Assembly (NCBI GenBank): GCA_028694095.1
Contig: JAQUTZ010000003.1
Span: forward strand, 2,213 to 29,218
Direction of reading: 5' to 3'
Length of the DNA: 27,006 nucleotides
DNA from: Minisyncoccota bacterium
GTDB lineage: Bacteria; Patescibacteriota; Minisyncoccia; Minisyncoccales; MHMH01
Under the pieces are notes generated by a model. It made no database searches. It was not told where the DNA came from and saw only the letters and a list, made by a program, of their open reading frames with translations. A program made the translations under genes and the position numbers. Of the stretch, positions 15,743-23,701 are shown one piece after another (the stretch's first letter is position 1; each line of letters begins with the position of its first letter).

Positions 15743-16681
15743 TTATTTAATTATTTTTAATTCTTTATCGCCATAATGAGCCAAGTATTCCTTCCAAATG
15801 CCCTCGCAAGCATTAAAAAGCTTGCAGCCGGAGCATTTTTGGGTTTTAGCCCGGCCCACCGTTCTCCTCCCCTCTTCCGCATTGGGATTGTAAAAATCGG
15901 GGGCGATATGCTCCGTCTTAAAAGTGGCCACTTCCTGCAATTCGCTGATTTGGTCCAAGTAATCGGCAAAATAGCATAGGGGCACGTAGCGAATGTGCCA
16001 ATGGGCAGCTCCGATTTCTTTTCCGATATCCAGGCACTTTCTTATATAAGGAGCAGCCAAAGATATCTTGGGGACAAGCTGGTCGAACTTCCCGAAAGCA
16101 GCGCCGTAATTCGGATCAACGAAAATAAATTCGGAGTTATCAATGCCCAGATTTTTAATATATTCCCCTATTTTCGGCAGCTGCTTGTAGTTCTGCTTAA
16201 CAATGCAGGTATTGCTGCCCAAACTGACCCTAACTCCCATTTCCTTAATTAGCGCCTTAACGTTCTCCAGTCCCCTTTTTAGCTGGTCAAAACTGCCGGG
16301 AGCCTGGGTCAAAGAATCATGGAGGGCGGCTGTATGCCCGTGGATGGAAAAAACCAAGCTATTCAGCCCCGCCTCAAGCGCTTTTCTGGCAAAGCTGTCG
16401 TAAGAATACATCCGGCCGTTGGTGGCCATCATTATGGTTTTAAATCCAAGCTCTTTGGCAAATCTTATCAAGTCTAAAATGTCCGGCCTGACCGTAGGCT
16501 CTCCTCCCACGAATTCGATGTAAGTGCTTCCTCTTTTTTTCGCGTCAGCCATCTCCCTTTTTATTTCCTGGAAGCTGCCGCCGGGAATCTTCCTTTTGTC
16601 CCAATTAATGCAAAAAACGCACTTGTTATTGCAAATATAGCCGAGGAATATAACTGTTTTTTTTATTTTATTTCTTGGCAT
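15743..16681 (-). CDS. HxsC-related radical SAM protein (copy 2 of 4)
   Basis: The 312-residue protein has CNNKCVFC (Cys17, 21, 24), VGGEPTVRPD, the MATNGRMYSYDSF block, and IHGHTAALHDSLTQAPGSFDQ. This is the same pattern as the other three copies. The C-terminus has CSGCKLFNACEGIWKEYLAHYG and ends with KELKIIK; these Cys residues probably bind an extra iron-sulfur cluster. Where HxsC has the PLCVLPP motif it reads VPLCYFADYLDQI. The start overlaps the end of copy 3 by 14 bases. Its role is probably peptide modification, with a different residue or register from its siblings (inference). Confidence 0.85.
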   Translation of the reverse strand: MPRNKIKKTVIFLGYICNNKCVFCINWDKRKIPGGSFQEIKREMADAKKRGSTYIEFVGGEPTVRPDILDLIRFAKELGFKTIMMATNGRMYSYDSFARKALEAGLNSLVFSIHGHTAALHDSLTQAPGSFDQLKRGLENVKALIKEMGVRVSLGSNTCIVKQNYKQLPKIGEYIKNLGIDNSEFIFVDPNYGAAFGKFDQLVPKISLAAPYIRKCLDIGKEIGAAHWHIRYVPLCYFADYLDQISELQEVATFKTEHIAPDFYNPNAEEGRRTVGRAKTQKCSGCKLFNACEGIWKEYLAHYGDKELKIIK

Positions 16682-17606
16682 GGCGCCTTTTCACCGGCTT
16701 TAATTCTTTTAAGCCGAAAAAATCGGCATAGTTCTTCCAAACGCCGTAACACTCTTTATTATATTTGCATTCCTTGCAAAGCGGCGACTTAACCTTCATT
16801 TTCTTTCTATTGTCATCAATGGAGCATTCGAAATCCGGCCCCCTTAAATATGTGTCTGACTGCATAACGTCGTTGATGTTTTTCTCATACCCGGGCAGCA
16901 GGCAGGGAACCATATTGTAAACGTGGCAAGGAACTTTTTTCGTCCCTATTTTCAAGGCCTCCATTAAATAGGGAGCCGCCTTGCTCATGCTAACGGCGAT
17001 ACTGTCGGGATTTTTAAGAACGTTTCCCTCCAAGGTAACGTAAATAAAGCGGAATTCTTTAACGCCGAGGTCCAGCAAAAATCTCACCAGGGCGGCCAAG
17101 TGGTCATAATTAAATTTCAAAATAACGATGTTTATTTTAACCGTTTGGCCGAGGCCTATGAGATTTTTCAATCCTTGCAGCGTCTGCCCATAAGACCCCT
17201 TAACTCCCATAATCCGGTCGTGAACGTCTTCGAAGGGAGAATAAAAAGAAACGACGAAAACATTGACGCCGGCCTCAATGAGGCGCTCGCAATAATCTTT
17301 GTAATAATACATTCTGCCGTTGGATTGTATCTCAATATTGCGTATTTTCTTTTTGGCGTAGCTGGCCAGCTCCAATAAATCTTTCCTTAAAGTCGGCTCC
17401 CCCCCGGAAAAAGCAAACGTCCGGGCCTTGGCTTTGGCGGCAATATCAATATCCTTTTTTACGTCTTTAAAGGTTTTTATTTTTTTCTTATCGTCGATGC
17501 TTCCAGAAACAGAACACATAACGCATCGGCAGTTGCATTTAAAGGTACACAGGCTTTCCACTTTTCCGTAATCCCTTTTGTCTAATGGCTTATCTTTATT
17601 CTTCAT
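16668..17606 (-). CDS. HxsC-related radical SAM protein (copy 3 of 4)
   Basis: The open frame extends to 17816, but the upstream 70 codons would lie inside copy 4 in another frame and have no homologous feel. The ATG at 17606 gives a 312-residue protein like its siblings and an 11-base overlap with the copy 4 stop. Motifs are CNCRCVMC (Cys24, 28, 31, with Cys20 and Cys26 extra), FSGGEPTLRKDL, SNGRMYYYKDY, and VHDRIMGVKGSYGQTLQG. The usual IHG is replaced by SFYSP. The C-terminus has CKECKYNKECYGVWKNYADFFG and ends with LKPVKRRHAKK. The substrate-contact region reads VPCLLPGYEKNI. It is the most divergent of the four. Confidence 0.83.
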   Translation of the reverse strand: MKNKDKPLDKRDYGKVESLCTFKCNCRCVMCSVSGSIDDKKKIKTFKDVKKDIDIAAKAKARTFAFSGGEPTLRKDLLELASYAKKKIRNIEIQSNGRMYYYKDYCERLIEAGVNVFVVSFYSPFEDVHDRIMGVKGSYGQTLQGLKNLIGLGQTVKINIVILKFNYDHLAALVRFLLDLGVKEFRFIYVTLEGNVLKNPDSIAVSMSKAAPYLMEALKIGTKKVPCHVYNMVPCLLPGYEKNINDVMQSDTYLRGPDFECSIDDNRKKMKVKSPLCKECKYNKECYGVWKNYADFFGLKELKPVKRRHAKK

Positions 17607-18507
17607 CGTTTTTAACGGGTTTAAACTCTTCCCAGCCGAAAAGCTCTGGGTATTCCTTCCAGGGTCCTTCGCAAGATTTAAAATACTTGCATTGGCTGCA
17701 AAGAGGGCCTTTGGCTTTTCCCTTGTTCCTGCGGTAATCCGTATAATCTTCAACCTGAAAATCGGCGTCGTAAACGTCGGTATCTGGAATAATTTCCTCG
17801 ACAACAAAATCTTCATATCCCTTCATTAGGCAGTAAGGGATGGCTTCGGTCATAACTGGGATGCCGGCCTTAATTCCAACCTGCAAAGCTTTTTTAACAT
17901 ACGGTTCCACTTGAGAATGGCGAGGAACTATCTCTTCGACCAGCTTTGGGTCGGAAGCGATAATATGATTTATATGGATGAAAGCAAACTGAAATTGGTT
18001 GACCTTCAATCCCGCTAAAAGCTTGGCGAGATTGGGAAGATCCTTGTAGTTCATTTTATTAATCACCGAATTGGTGCCGACGTACTGGCCCAAAGAAACC
18101 AAATTCCTTATCCCCTGCACGGTTTGCTCAAAGCTGCCCTTGGCCCTGGTCAGATTATCGTGGATAGCGGAAGTAGACCCGTGAAGAGCGGGAGAAAACT
18201 CATTGGCTCCGGCTGCAATTAAAATCTTGCAATAATCTTTGTATGCAAAGAGCCTTCCGTTCGTTTGAATTTGAATGGCGCTGTATCCAAGACGGCTGGC
18301 GTACTTCACCCACCCCACCAGCTCTTTCCTGATAGTCGGTTCGCCGCCCGTGAAAACCACCCCCTGGCTTTTCCGGGAGTTCTTTTCCAGTATTTCCTTA
18401 ACCTCTTTATCAGTCTTGTTGGGATAAATCTCCCGCTTGTTGCCCTGAACGCAAAAACGGCAAAGATTATTGCACTGAAATCCTATTTTTAAATCTATTC
18501 TCTTCAT
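17596..18507 (-). CDS. HxsC-related radical SAM protein (copy 4 of 4, first gene of the operon)
   Basis: The 303-residue protein begins MKRIDLKIGFQCNNLCRFC, with the cluster Cys at 12, 16 and 19. It has FTGGEPTIRKEL, QTNGRLFAYKDY, and LHGSTSAIHDNLTRAKGSFEQ. The C-terminal cluster is CSQCKYFKSCEGPWKEYPELFG, then EFKPVKNDEE. The PLC-like site reads IPYCLMKGYEDFV. It is the first gene of a six-gene minus-strand operon that starts in the 99-base divergent intergenic region. A possible promoter with TAAGAT at 18525-18520 and TTTACC 17 bases upstream would leave a leader of only about a dozen bases. Confidence 0.85.
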   Translation of the reverse strand: MKRIDLKIGFQCNNLCRFCVQGNKREIYPNKTDKEVKEILEKNSRKSQGVVFTGGEPTIRKELVGWVKYASRLGYSAIQIQTNGRLFAYKDYCKILIAAGANEFSPALHGSTSAIHDNLTRAKGSFEQTVQGIRNLVSLGQYVGTNSVINKMNYKDLPNLAKLLAGLKVNQFQFAFIHINHIIASDPKLVEEIVPRHSQVEPYVKKALQVGIKAGIPVMTEAIPYCLMKGYEDFVVEEIIPDTDVYDADFQVEDYTDYRRNKGKAKGPLCSQCKYFKSCEGPWKEYPELFGWEEFKPVKNDEE

Positions 18508-18606
18508 TGTCTTCGTTTAATCTTATCACCTTTTGAAAGTACGGTAAATTGCTTAATTCGGCCGATATATTATAATTCAAAAAGAGACTTAATCGCCAAT
18601 AATTAT
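18508..18606. promoter_or_regulatory. Divergent promoter region of the modification island
   Basis: This 99-base AT-rich gap separates the radical SAM operon (minus) from the TPR-SagB-YcaO operon (plus). For the plus direction, TTGCTT (18549-18554) is followed after 16 bases by a perfect TATAAT (18571-18576), giving a leader of about 25 bases. For the minus direction TAAGAT (18525-18520) with TTTACC 17 bases upstream is the best candidate; TATAAT on the minus strand at 18574-18569 overlaps the plus -10. The layout suggests the two operons are regulated together. No clear operator repeat is visible. Confidence 0.5.
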
Positions 18607-19902
18607 ATGAGCGCAAAAAATAAAATCGCAGTTTTATTAATATTAGTGGCAATTGCGGGCGGAGCAGCCTACCTTATTTTTAAAATTGCAGGCGAAGAAT
18701 CGGTTTCAGCCGATTACTATAAACAAGAAGGAAAAAAATATTTTACTTCTGGCGATTTTGAAAAATCCGAAGAAAACTACAAAAAAGCCCTGGAAATGGA
18801 CCCGTCTTGCTCTACCGCCTCGTATCAATTGGGCAATATATATCTAAGATATGAAGAATACGACCAGGCCAGGGAATATTTTAACGAAGCCCTTCGAAAG
18901 GACCCCGAATCCCTAATTGAAAAAGGATCCTATCTTGGCTTAGCCGGCGCTTATTTCTTTGAAGAAGATTACGGAAAATCAATTGATTACATAAACCTGG
19001 CGCTTGAAGACTCTCAAGCTGTAACGCGGGCAGAAATGGAAGTCCTTGAGGCTACAGCCTACCCGATGCTGGCCAATTCATTGTTCTTCTTGGGAAACTT
19101 TTCTGCCAGCGAAGAGTACCTCCAAAAAGCCCTACAACTGGACATTAAAGACCTAAAGCTCGCTTCCTCCGTAAAGGAAAACGCCTATAACGGGCTTGGC
19201 TTCCTTTCGTCTTCTCTTGGAGAAAACGAAACAGCCATTGAATATTTCAATGAAAGCATGAATTACAATGCGGATTCGGCGTTAAGATATCTTTCCTATT
19301 TCGGAATGGGCCAATCCTATATTTTCCTTAACGACTACGACAAAGCCCTAGAGTCCCTTCTAACAAGCCTGAGCCTTATTGATGAATCTCAGTACGTGCC
19401 GGATTACAGCTTTAACAAAACGCAAATATACAATCTTCTGGGAAAGGCCTATCTGGATATAGAAAACTTTTCGCAGGCCGAAAATTCGTTTAACAGCGCC
19501 ATTGAGGTAATCGAAACTGAAACGTTTGATTCTGCCCGCGAACGCGTCCTGTCATACTCAAGGGCCTATTCGGGTTTGGGGGAAATCTCCTTCCAGCTCA
19601 ATAACCATGAAACTGCGCTTTCGTTTTTTGAACAAGGACTGGAAAATATAACAAGCGTGGAACCGAAATACTTCAGCGAAAAAACAAATTTCTATTTCTT
19701 CGAAATCCTTCTGCGCTACCAAAAAGCCCTGCTGCATGCCAGCACCCAAAACGCCCTGGAGGCTGAAAGAGAGCTAGAGAAAATTACAAACCTAATATCT
19801 TCCCTCCCTCCGGAAATTTATTCGCTAATCGAAAACCTGCCGTGGTTTAACGACGGAGATTCTATTTTTGAAAAGGTAAATGTCCTGCAAAATGAAATTT
19901 AA
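18607..19902 (+). CDS. Membrane-anchored TPR-repeat protein
   Basis: The 431-residue protein has an N-terminal membrane helix (about 6-27, KIAVLLILVAIAGGAAYLIF) and then a chain of tetratricopeptide repeats. The clearest are YYKQEGKKYFTSGDFEKSEENYKKALEMDP (about 37-66, as separate helices), the next unit ending EALRKDP, and later ones with LGKAYLDIENFSQAENSF and YSGLGEISFQLNNHETALSFF. TPRs hold protein partners. With the bulk outside the membrane, it may gather the substrate protein or the enzymes (inference). It is the first gene of the plus-strand operon and overlaps the SagB gene by 23 bases. No Shine-Dalgarno is visible. Confidence 0.8.
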   Translation: MSAKNKIAVLLILVAIAGGAAYLIFKIAGEESVSADYYKQEGKKYFTSGDFEKSEENYKKALEMDPSCSTASYQLGNIYLRYEEYDQAREYFNEALRKDPESLIEKGSYLGLAGAYFFEEDYGKSIDYINLALEDSQAVTRAEMEVLEATAYPMLANSLFFLGNFSASEEYLQKALQLDIKDLKLASSVKENAYNGLGFLSSSLGENETAIEYFNESMNYNADSALRYLSYFGMGQSYIFLNDYDKALESLLTSLSLIDESQYVPDYSFNKTQIYNLLGKAYLDIENFSQAENSFNSAIEVIETETFDSARERVLSYSRAYSGLGEISFQLNNHETALSFFEQGLENITSVEPKYFSEKTNFYFFEILLRYQKALLHASTQNALEAERELEKITNLISSLPPEIYSLIENLPWFNDGDSIFEKVNVLQNEI

Positions 19903-20578
19903 AAGCGGAGAAATAAAACTTCCCAATCCGAAGCTAAAAAGCAAAATCTCCCTAGAGGAAGCAATCACTAAAAGAAAAAGCCTAAGAGCTTATACCAAGT
20001 CCCCGTTAAGCCTGAAGGAGGTTTCTCAATTGCTCTTTGCCGGACAAGGATTGTTAGGGGGAGACAGAAGAACGATTCCCTCCGCCGGAGCGTTTTATCC
20101 TATTGAAATTTACCTCTCCGCCGCAAGAATAACAGATTTGCCTCAGGGACTTTACCAGCATCTCCCGGACGGCCATAAATTAAAGAAGATTACCTCAGCC
20201 AACCGAACGGCCAAACTGGCTGCAGCAGCGTTCGGGCAAATTTGGGTAAAAAATGCCCCAGCCGTTCTTATAATCTGCGGCGACTTTGAAAAAACTGTCA
20301 AAAAATACCAAGACAAGGGAGAGGATTTCGTGACCATGGAAGCCGGCCACGCCGCCCAAAACATTTCTCTGCAAGCCGCCGCACTTAATCTGGGGACTCT
20401 CTGCGTGGGGGGTTTTAACGAAAAAGAAGCAAAAAGCGCTCTTAATATCGAAAAGAACAAAAAGGTTTTCTACTTGATGCCGGTAGGAAAAACCTTCAAA
20501 AACCAAGATGAAAAAGAGGCTGAAGTTCTGAATGATTTTTACCAAATACTGGAAAAAGAATTTCTAAAAGACTTATGA
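19880..20578 (+). CDS. SagB-type nitroreductase-family dehydrogenase
   Basis: The protein has 232 residues if started at 19880; the ATG at 19892, giving 228 residues, is equally possible. It matches the SagB/ThcOx branch of FMN-dependent nitroreductases: KRKSLRAYTKSPLSLKEVSQLL near the start, the diagnostic PSAGAFYPIEIYL, and MEAGHAAQNISLQAAALNLGTLCVGGF near the flavin. In thiazole/oxazole peptide pathways these enzymes oxidise azolines, formed by a YcaO cyclodehydratase, into azoles. Its ATGA overlap with the downstream YcaO gene fits that pairing. Stand-alone SagB-type proteins of unknown role also exist, so the exact reaction is inferred. Confidence 0.85.
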   Translation: MSCKMKFKSGEIKLPNPKLKSKISLEEAITKRKSLRAYTKSPLSLKEVSQLLFAGQGLLGGDRRTIPSAGAFYPIEIYLSAARITDLPQGLYQHLPDGHKLKKITSANRTAKLAAAAFGQIWVKNAPAVLIICGDFEKTVKKYQDKGEDFVTMEAGHAAQNISLQAAALNLGTLCVGGFNEKEAKSALNIEKNKKVFYLMPVGKTFKNQDEKEAEVLNDFYQILEKEFLKDL

Positions 20579-22179
20579 TATTAAAATCCAGCCCGAAAAT
20601 ATTTCAAAACTATAAGAGCAACCATCCCGCAAAAACAATTTCTGCGGTTAAAAAATCTTTTAAGAAATTAGGATTAAACCTCAATAATTTAAAATACCGG
20701 GGAGAGAAAGTCGGCGATATTTTTTCCATTTACGGAGGAGAAATTACTTACGGCGGCGAATACGTCTGCGCCGGAAAAGGACTGAGCCTTCAGCTTTCCG
20801 AAGCCAGCGCTTACGCGGAGGCGGCTGAAAGAATTCCCCCCAACATGTCTCCTCTTAGCGCTCACATAAACCGCAAACTAGACATTGAGGGAGCTTGGAT
20901 GAAGGGCTATTCCAAAGGGACTCAGGATAAAATAAAAAACGCTTTAGGCGTTGAAGAATTTTTCAAGGGATTTCCGAACATCGATATACGAGAAATAAGA
21001 GAAGGCGAATTGGCCAAGCACTGGGTCGATGCTTATTCCCTGACAGAAGATAAGCGAATAAAGGTGCCTCCCCCGCTAGTAAGAGAGATATCGGGGTCCA
21101 ACGGCTGCGCCGCCGGAAACACCATGGAAGAAGCTATCCATCAAGGTTTTGCCGAAGTTTGCGAAAGATATTCTTTAATAAGGTACATAACCGAAAACCT
21201 TTCCGCCCCGACCGTCAATAAGAAAACCATAAAAAACAAGGAAATTAAAAATCTGATAGAGCTGTTTGATTCCCTGAATATAAGCGTGGAAATAAAAGAC
21301 CTGACTATGGGGAACAAAGTTCCGGTAATGGGAGTGGTCTTTACCAATCACAACTTGGATTACGATAAAGACAGCCTCAGATACAGATTGTTTCACCGAA
21401 CCCTCCATGCCGGATCTCACCTTGACCTCAACCAGGCCATTATCCGCTGCTTTATCGAGGAATGGCAAACTTCCACCAACACTCAAGCTCTCATGTACCA
21501 CCGAGAGATGAATATCATTGACCGATATTTTGATGAAAAAAGAAAAAAGGAAATTGTAGATAATTTCAATAAGGACTTCAATCCTTTAATGGTTTTCAAT
21601 CGAAGTTTCAGCGATTTCGACTTTATCGATAGAAATGCGCCGATTATATCATTCGGCGATCTGGTCAGCCATGAAACGGACGATTTCTACGACGACGTTA
21701 AAATTATCAGCAACCTGTCTCAAAAAAACGGCTGGAAACCGCTGATAATGGACTATTCTATTCCGGAAATCCCCCTAAGCGTAATTAGAATGGTCATTCC
21801 GACCGTTTCCGACACCCTGCGTTACAATCACCCGGATAAAAAAGAGGAAATAAAAATTCCTTACGATAAAAAATTAGTTCCTTCGTTAAAATCTTTCTCG
21901 GCTCATAATAAAATAAAAACAAAAGAAATAATATCTGCAGCTGAAAATCCTTCCGTCTTTAAAAGCTTCCTCGCCAAGAAAAATATAAATGTAAAGGAAA
22001 TAGTCCCTCTTCTAGAAAAAGAATTAATAGAGCACATGGTTACTCCCTACCCGCCCTACAGAACCCTGGAATACAACCCGCCGGAACTGCTTAAAATCCT
22101 GAGATCTGGATTAATGATAATGGGAAATAAACAAAAAAGCTCCAAGACTGAAGCTCTTTTAGAGGACTATCCCGCCTAA
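20575..22179 (+). CDS. YcaO-family ATP-dependent backbone-modifying enzyme
   Basis: The 534-residue protein has the main YcaO nucleotide/Mg elements. GKGLSLQLSEASAYAEAAER (67-86) precedes the signature from SNGCAAGNTMEEAI to EVCER (175-198), with Glu186, Glu194 and Glu197-Arg198 as expected metal and ATP contacts. A further helix NQAIIRCFIEEW follows. YcaO proteins activate a peptide amide with ATP, giving azolines from Ser, Thr or Cys, or thioamides or amidines with other partners. No E1-like or ThiF-like partner and no obvious leader-binding domain is encoded nearby. The end (PYPPYRTLEYNPPELL) is Pro-rich but the protein does not finish in the PxPxP tail of cyclodehydratases. The gene ends 2 bases before the end of the convergent His-Xaa-Ser protein gene. 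Confidence 0.88.
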   Translation: MILKSSPKIFQNYKSNHPAKTISAVKKSFKKLGLNLNNLKYRGEKVGDIFSIYGGEITYGGEYVCAGKGLSLQLSEASAYAEAAERIPPNMSPLSAHINRKLDIEGAWMKGYSKGTQDKIKNALGVEEFFKGFPNIDIREIREGELAKHWVDAYSLTEDKRIKVPPPLVREISGSNGCAAGNTMEEAIHQGFAEVCERYSLIRYITENLSAPTVNKKTIKNKEIKNLIELFDSLNISVEIKDLTMGNKVPVMGVVFTNHNLDYDKDSLRYRLFHRTLHAGSHLDLNQAIIRCFIEEWQTSTNTQALMYHREMNIIDRYFDEKRKKEIVDNFNKDFNPLMVFNRSFSDFDFIDRNAPIISFGDLVSHETDDFYDDVKIISNLSQKNGWKPLIMDYSIPEIPLSVIRMVIPTVSDTLRYNHPDKKEEIKIPYDKKLVPSLKSFSAHNKIKTKEIISAAENPSVFKSFLAKKNINVKEIVPLLEKELIEHMVTPYPPYRTLEYNPPELLKILRSGLMIMGNKQKSSKTEALLEDYPA

Positions 22180-22181
22180 AA

Positions 22182-23696
22182 TCAGACTTTCTTATAATAA
22201 CCCTTGGATTTCAAGAAATAGGAAACTGTTTCTCCGGATTTGAGGGTTATTTTTTTATACGGAAAATCCAACTCGATATGCTGTACGGGTTTCAATTCCA
22301 CTCCCCCTTTAATCAAATCTTTTTTGGTAATTTCCTTCTTTTGGGAATGGCTTAAAGATTCCAATGCAATACTTTCAACTTTCGTCTTTTTAACCTCCTC
22401 GGACGAGGCCAGTTGAGCCAATCCTAAAGCGCTTAATTTATGGGTATTGGTCCACTCTAGGCCTATATCCAAAGTTTTGCTCTTTGGAGAGATTTTCATC
22501 AATCCGGTACTGGGCATTTCTCGAGGATGGGTCATGCCGATCTTTTTCCCCTTCTTGCCAGATGATGAATGGAGATAAAAAATTATGCTCACCTTGCAGC
22601 TGCTGTGGCAGAACCCCACGGCCGCGACAAAACAGGTTCCGGCAACCTTCCAGGGCATTGAAGACATTTTGTTGAGAAAATTACCTATCTGTTTTTCAGT
22701 CTTTAGCCTTTTAAGAGCCTTTTGAATACTCTCTACTCGGGGATAACCGGCCCTTAAAGAGGCTTGCCAGATTAAGGCGTTCTCTTTGCCGGTAAGGTTT
22801 TCAAATTTAACACTCAAAAAATCTTCCGCCGATCCCTTAAAGGCATCTCCTCGGCTAATAGCCTTCAAGATATTTTTTCCTTGGTTATTTATTATTTTAG
22901 AAGGAAGCTTGGGCTCTTTGTAAAAAACCATCTTGCCGTCTAAAACGGCGGAAGTCAGATTTTTAGGATGAATAGCCCGAACCAATTCGAAGTTTGAAAA
23001 ATACGAATGTTCCTGCTCAAACTCTAAAATTCGCAGCTTATATTTTCCTCCTTGCGGCTGAGGGCTTGATTCCAGTTTATAAAAATCATCGACGAAAAGA
23101 TTCTTTCTTGCCTGGTTTTCCGACTCCGGGAGAATATTGTTCTCCATGATATACTCTTTGCCGTTCCAGAGAATTATAAACGGGCAGCAGCTCGAATGTG
23201 ATCCATGCGAGCCGTGAGAAGCATGGGATCCGTGGGAAGAATGGGAGGAGTGGGATCCGTGGGAGCCGTGGGAACTGTGGGAAGAATGGGAGGAATGTGA
23301 TCCGTGCGAGCCGTGGGAAGAATGGGAGGAATGTGATCCGTGCGAGCCGTGGGAAGAATGGGACGAGTGAGAGCCGTGGGAGCCGTGAGATGAATGGGAC
23401 GAGTGGGAAGCATGAGAGCTGTGAGAGCCGTGGGAGCCGTGAGATGAATGGGAAGCATGAGAGCTGTGAGAGCCGTGGGAGCCGTGAGATGAATGGGACG
23501 AGTGGGAGCCGTGGGAAGCGTGGGATGAATGGTCCCCCTTCCAGCAACTATCATGAGCTGAAGCACTATTGCCGAGCATCACCCCTAAAACCGCCAAACC
23601 CACGCCCAACTCAGCGGCATTTTTCTTGGTTATTTTCCCCTCCTCGCTGGTTAAAAAGGATTTAATATTCTTTTTTATGGAAGGAAATTTTTTCAT
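22182..23696 (-). CDS. His-Xaa-Ser repeat protein (HxsA-like), probable modification substrate
   Basis: The 504-residue protein begins with a positive N-terminus, then FLTSEEG and a hydrophobic segment (about 29-47) ending NSASAHD, which could be a signal or leader sequence. Residues 56-169 are 38 uninterrupted His-Xaa-Ser triplets with only Ser, Gly or Ala at the middle position, bounded by Cys51 and Cys170-171. The C-terminal 330 residues start CCPFIILWNGKEYIMENNIL. They include a Cys-rich segment (TCFVAAVGFCHSSC) and end in beta-like sequence (ITLKSGETVSYFLKSKGYYKKV). Known HxsA proteins carry similar triplets and are modified by HxsB/HxsC. Here the repeat is N-terminal and the appended domain is large, unlike the classic architecture. 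It is the last gene of arm (iii), 5 bases after HxsB. Confidence 0.85.
   Translation of the reverse strand: MKKFPSIKKNIKSFLTSEEGKITKKNAAELGVGLAVLGVMLGNSASAHDSCWKGDHSSHASHGSHSSHSSHGSHGSHSSHASHSSHGSHGSHSSHASHSSHSSHGSHGSHSSHSSHGSHGSHSSHSSHGSHGSHSSHSSHSSHGSHGSHSSHSSHGSHASHGSHGSHSSCCPFIILWNGKEYIMENNILPESENQARKNLFVDDFYKLESSPQPQGGKYKLRILEFEQEHSYFSNFELVRAIHPKNLTSAVLDGKMVFYKEPKLPSKIINNQGKNILKAISRGDAFKGSAEDFLSVKFENLTGKENALIWQASLRAGYPRVESIQKALKRLKTEKQIGNFLNKMSSMPWKVAGTCFVAAVGFCHSSCKVSIIFYLHSSSGKKGKKIGMTHPREMPSTGLMKISPKSKTLDIGLEWTNTHKLSALGLAQLASSEEVKKTKVESIALESLSHSQKKEITKKDLIKGGVELKPVQHIELDFPYKKITLKSGETVSYFLKSKGYYKKV
23190..23531 (-). repeat. 9-base tandem repeat encoding 38 His-Xaa-Ser triplets
   Basis: 342 bases consist of near-identical 9-base units (CAC/CAT, then GGC, TCT/TCC or GCT, then TCC/TCA). 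Triplets are ordered in a loose higher pattern, mainly HSS-HSS-HGS-HGS, which suggests growth by duplication of multi-triplet blocks. The synonymous codons differ between units, so the peptide pattern is kept while the DNA has drifted. Overlapping open frames on both strands across this block are a by-product of the repeat. Confidence 0.95.
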
Positions 23697-23701
23697 GGTA
23701 A

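Noticed and set aside
17607..17816. 70-codon upstream extension of radical SAM copy 3
   Set aside because: It overlaps copy 4 in another frame and lacks family features. The ATG at 17606 gives the same length as the sibling proteins and an operon-like overlap.
23190..23531. Possible CRISPR-like or minisatellite array
   Set aside because: Units are 9 bases with no spacers, and they encode a regular peptide within a longer gene, so this is a coding repeat.
23086..23665. Several long open frames on both strands across the repeat block (for example 153, 130 and 155 codons)
   Set aside because: They arise because a 9-base repeat has no stop in several frames. Their products are Pro/Leu or Gly/Arg repeats, and only the His-Xaa-Ser frame has motifs, neighbours and drifting synonymous codons.
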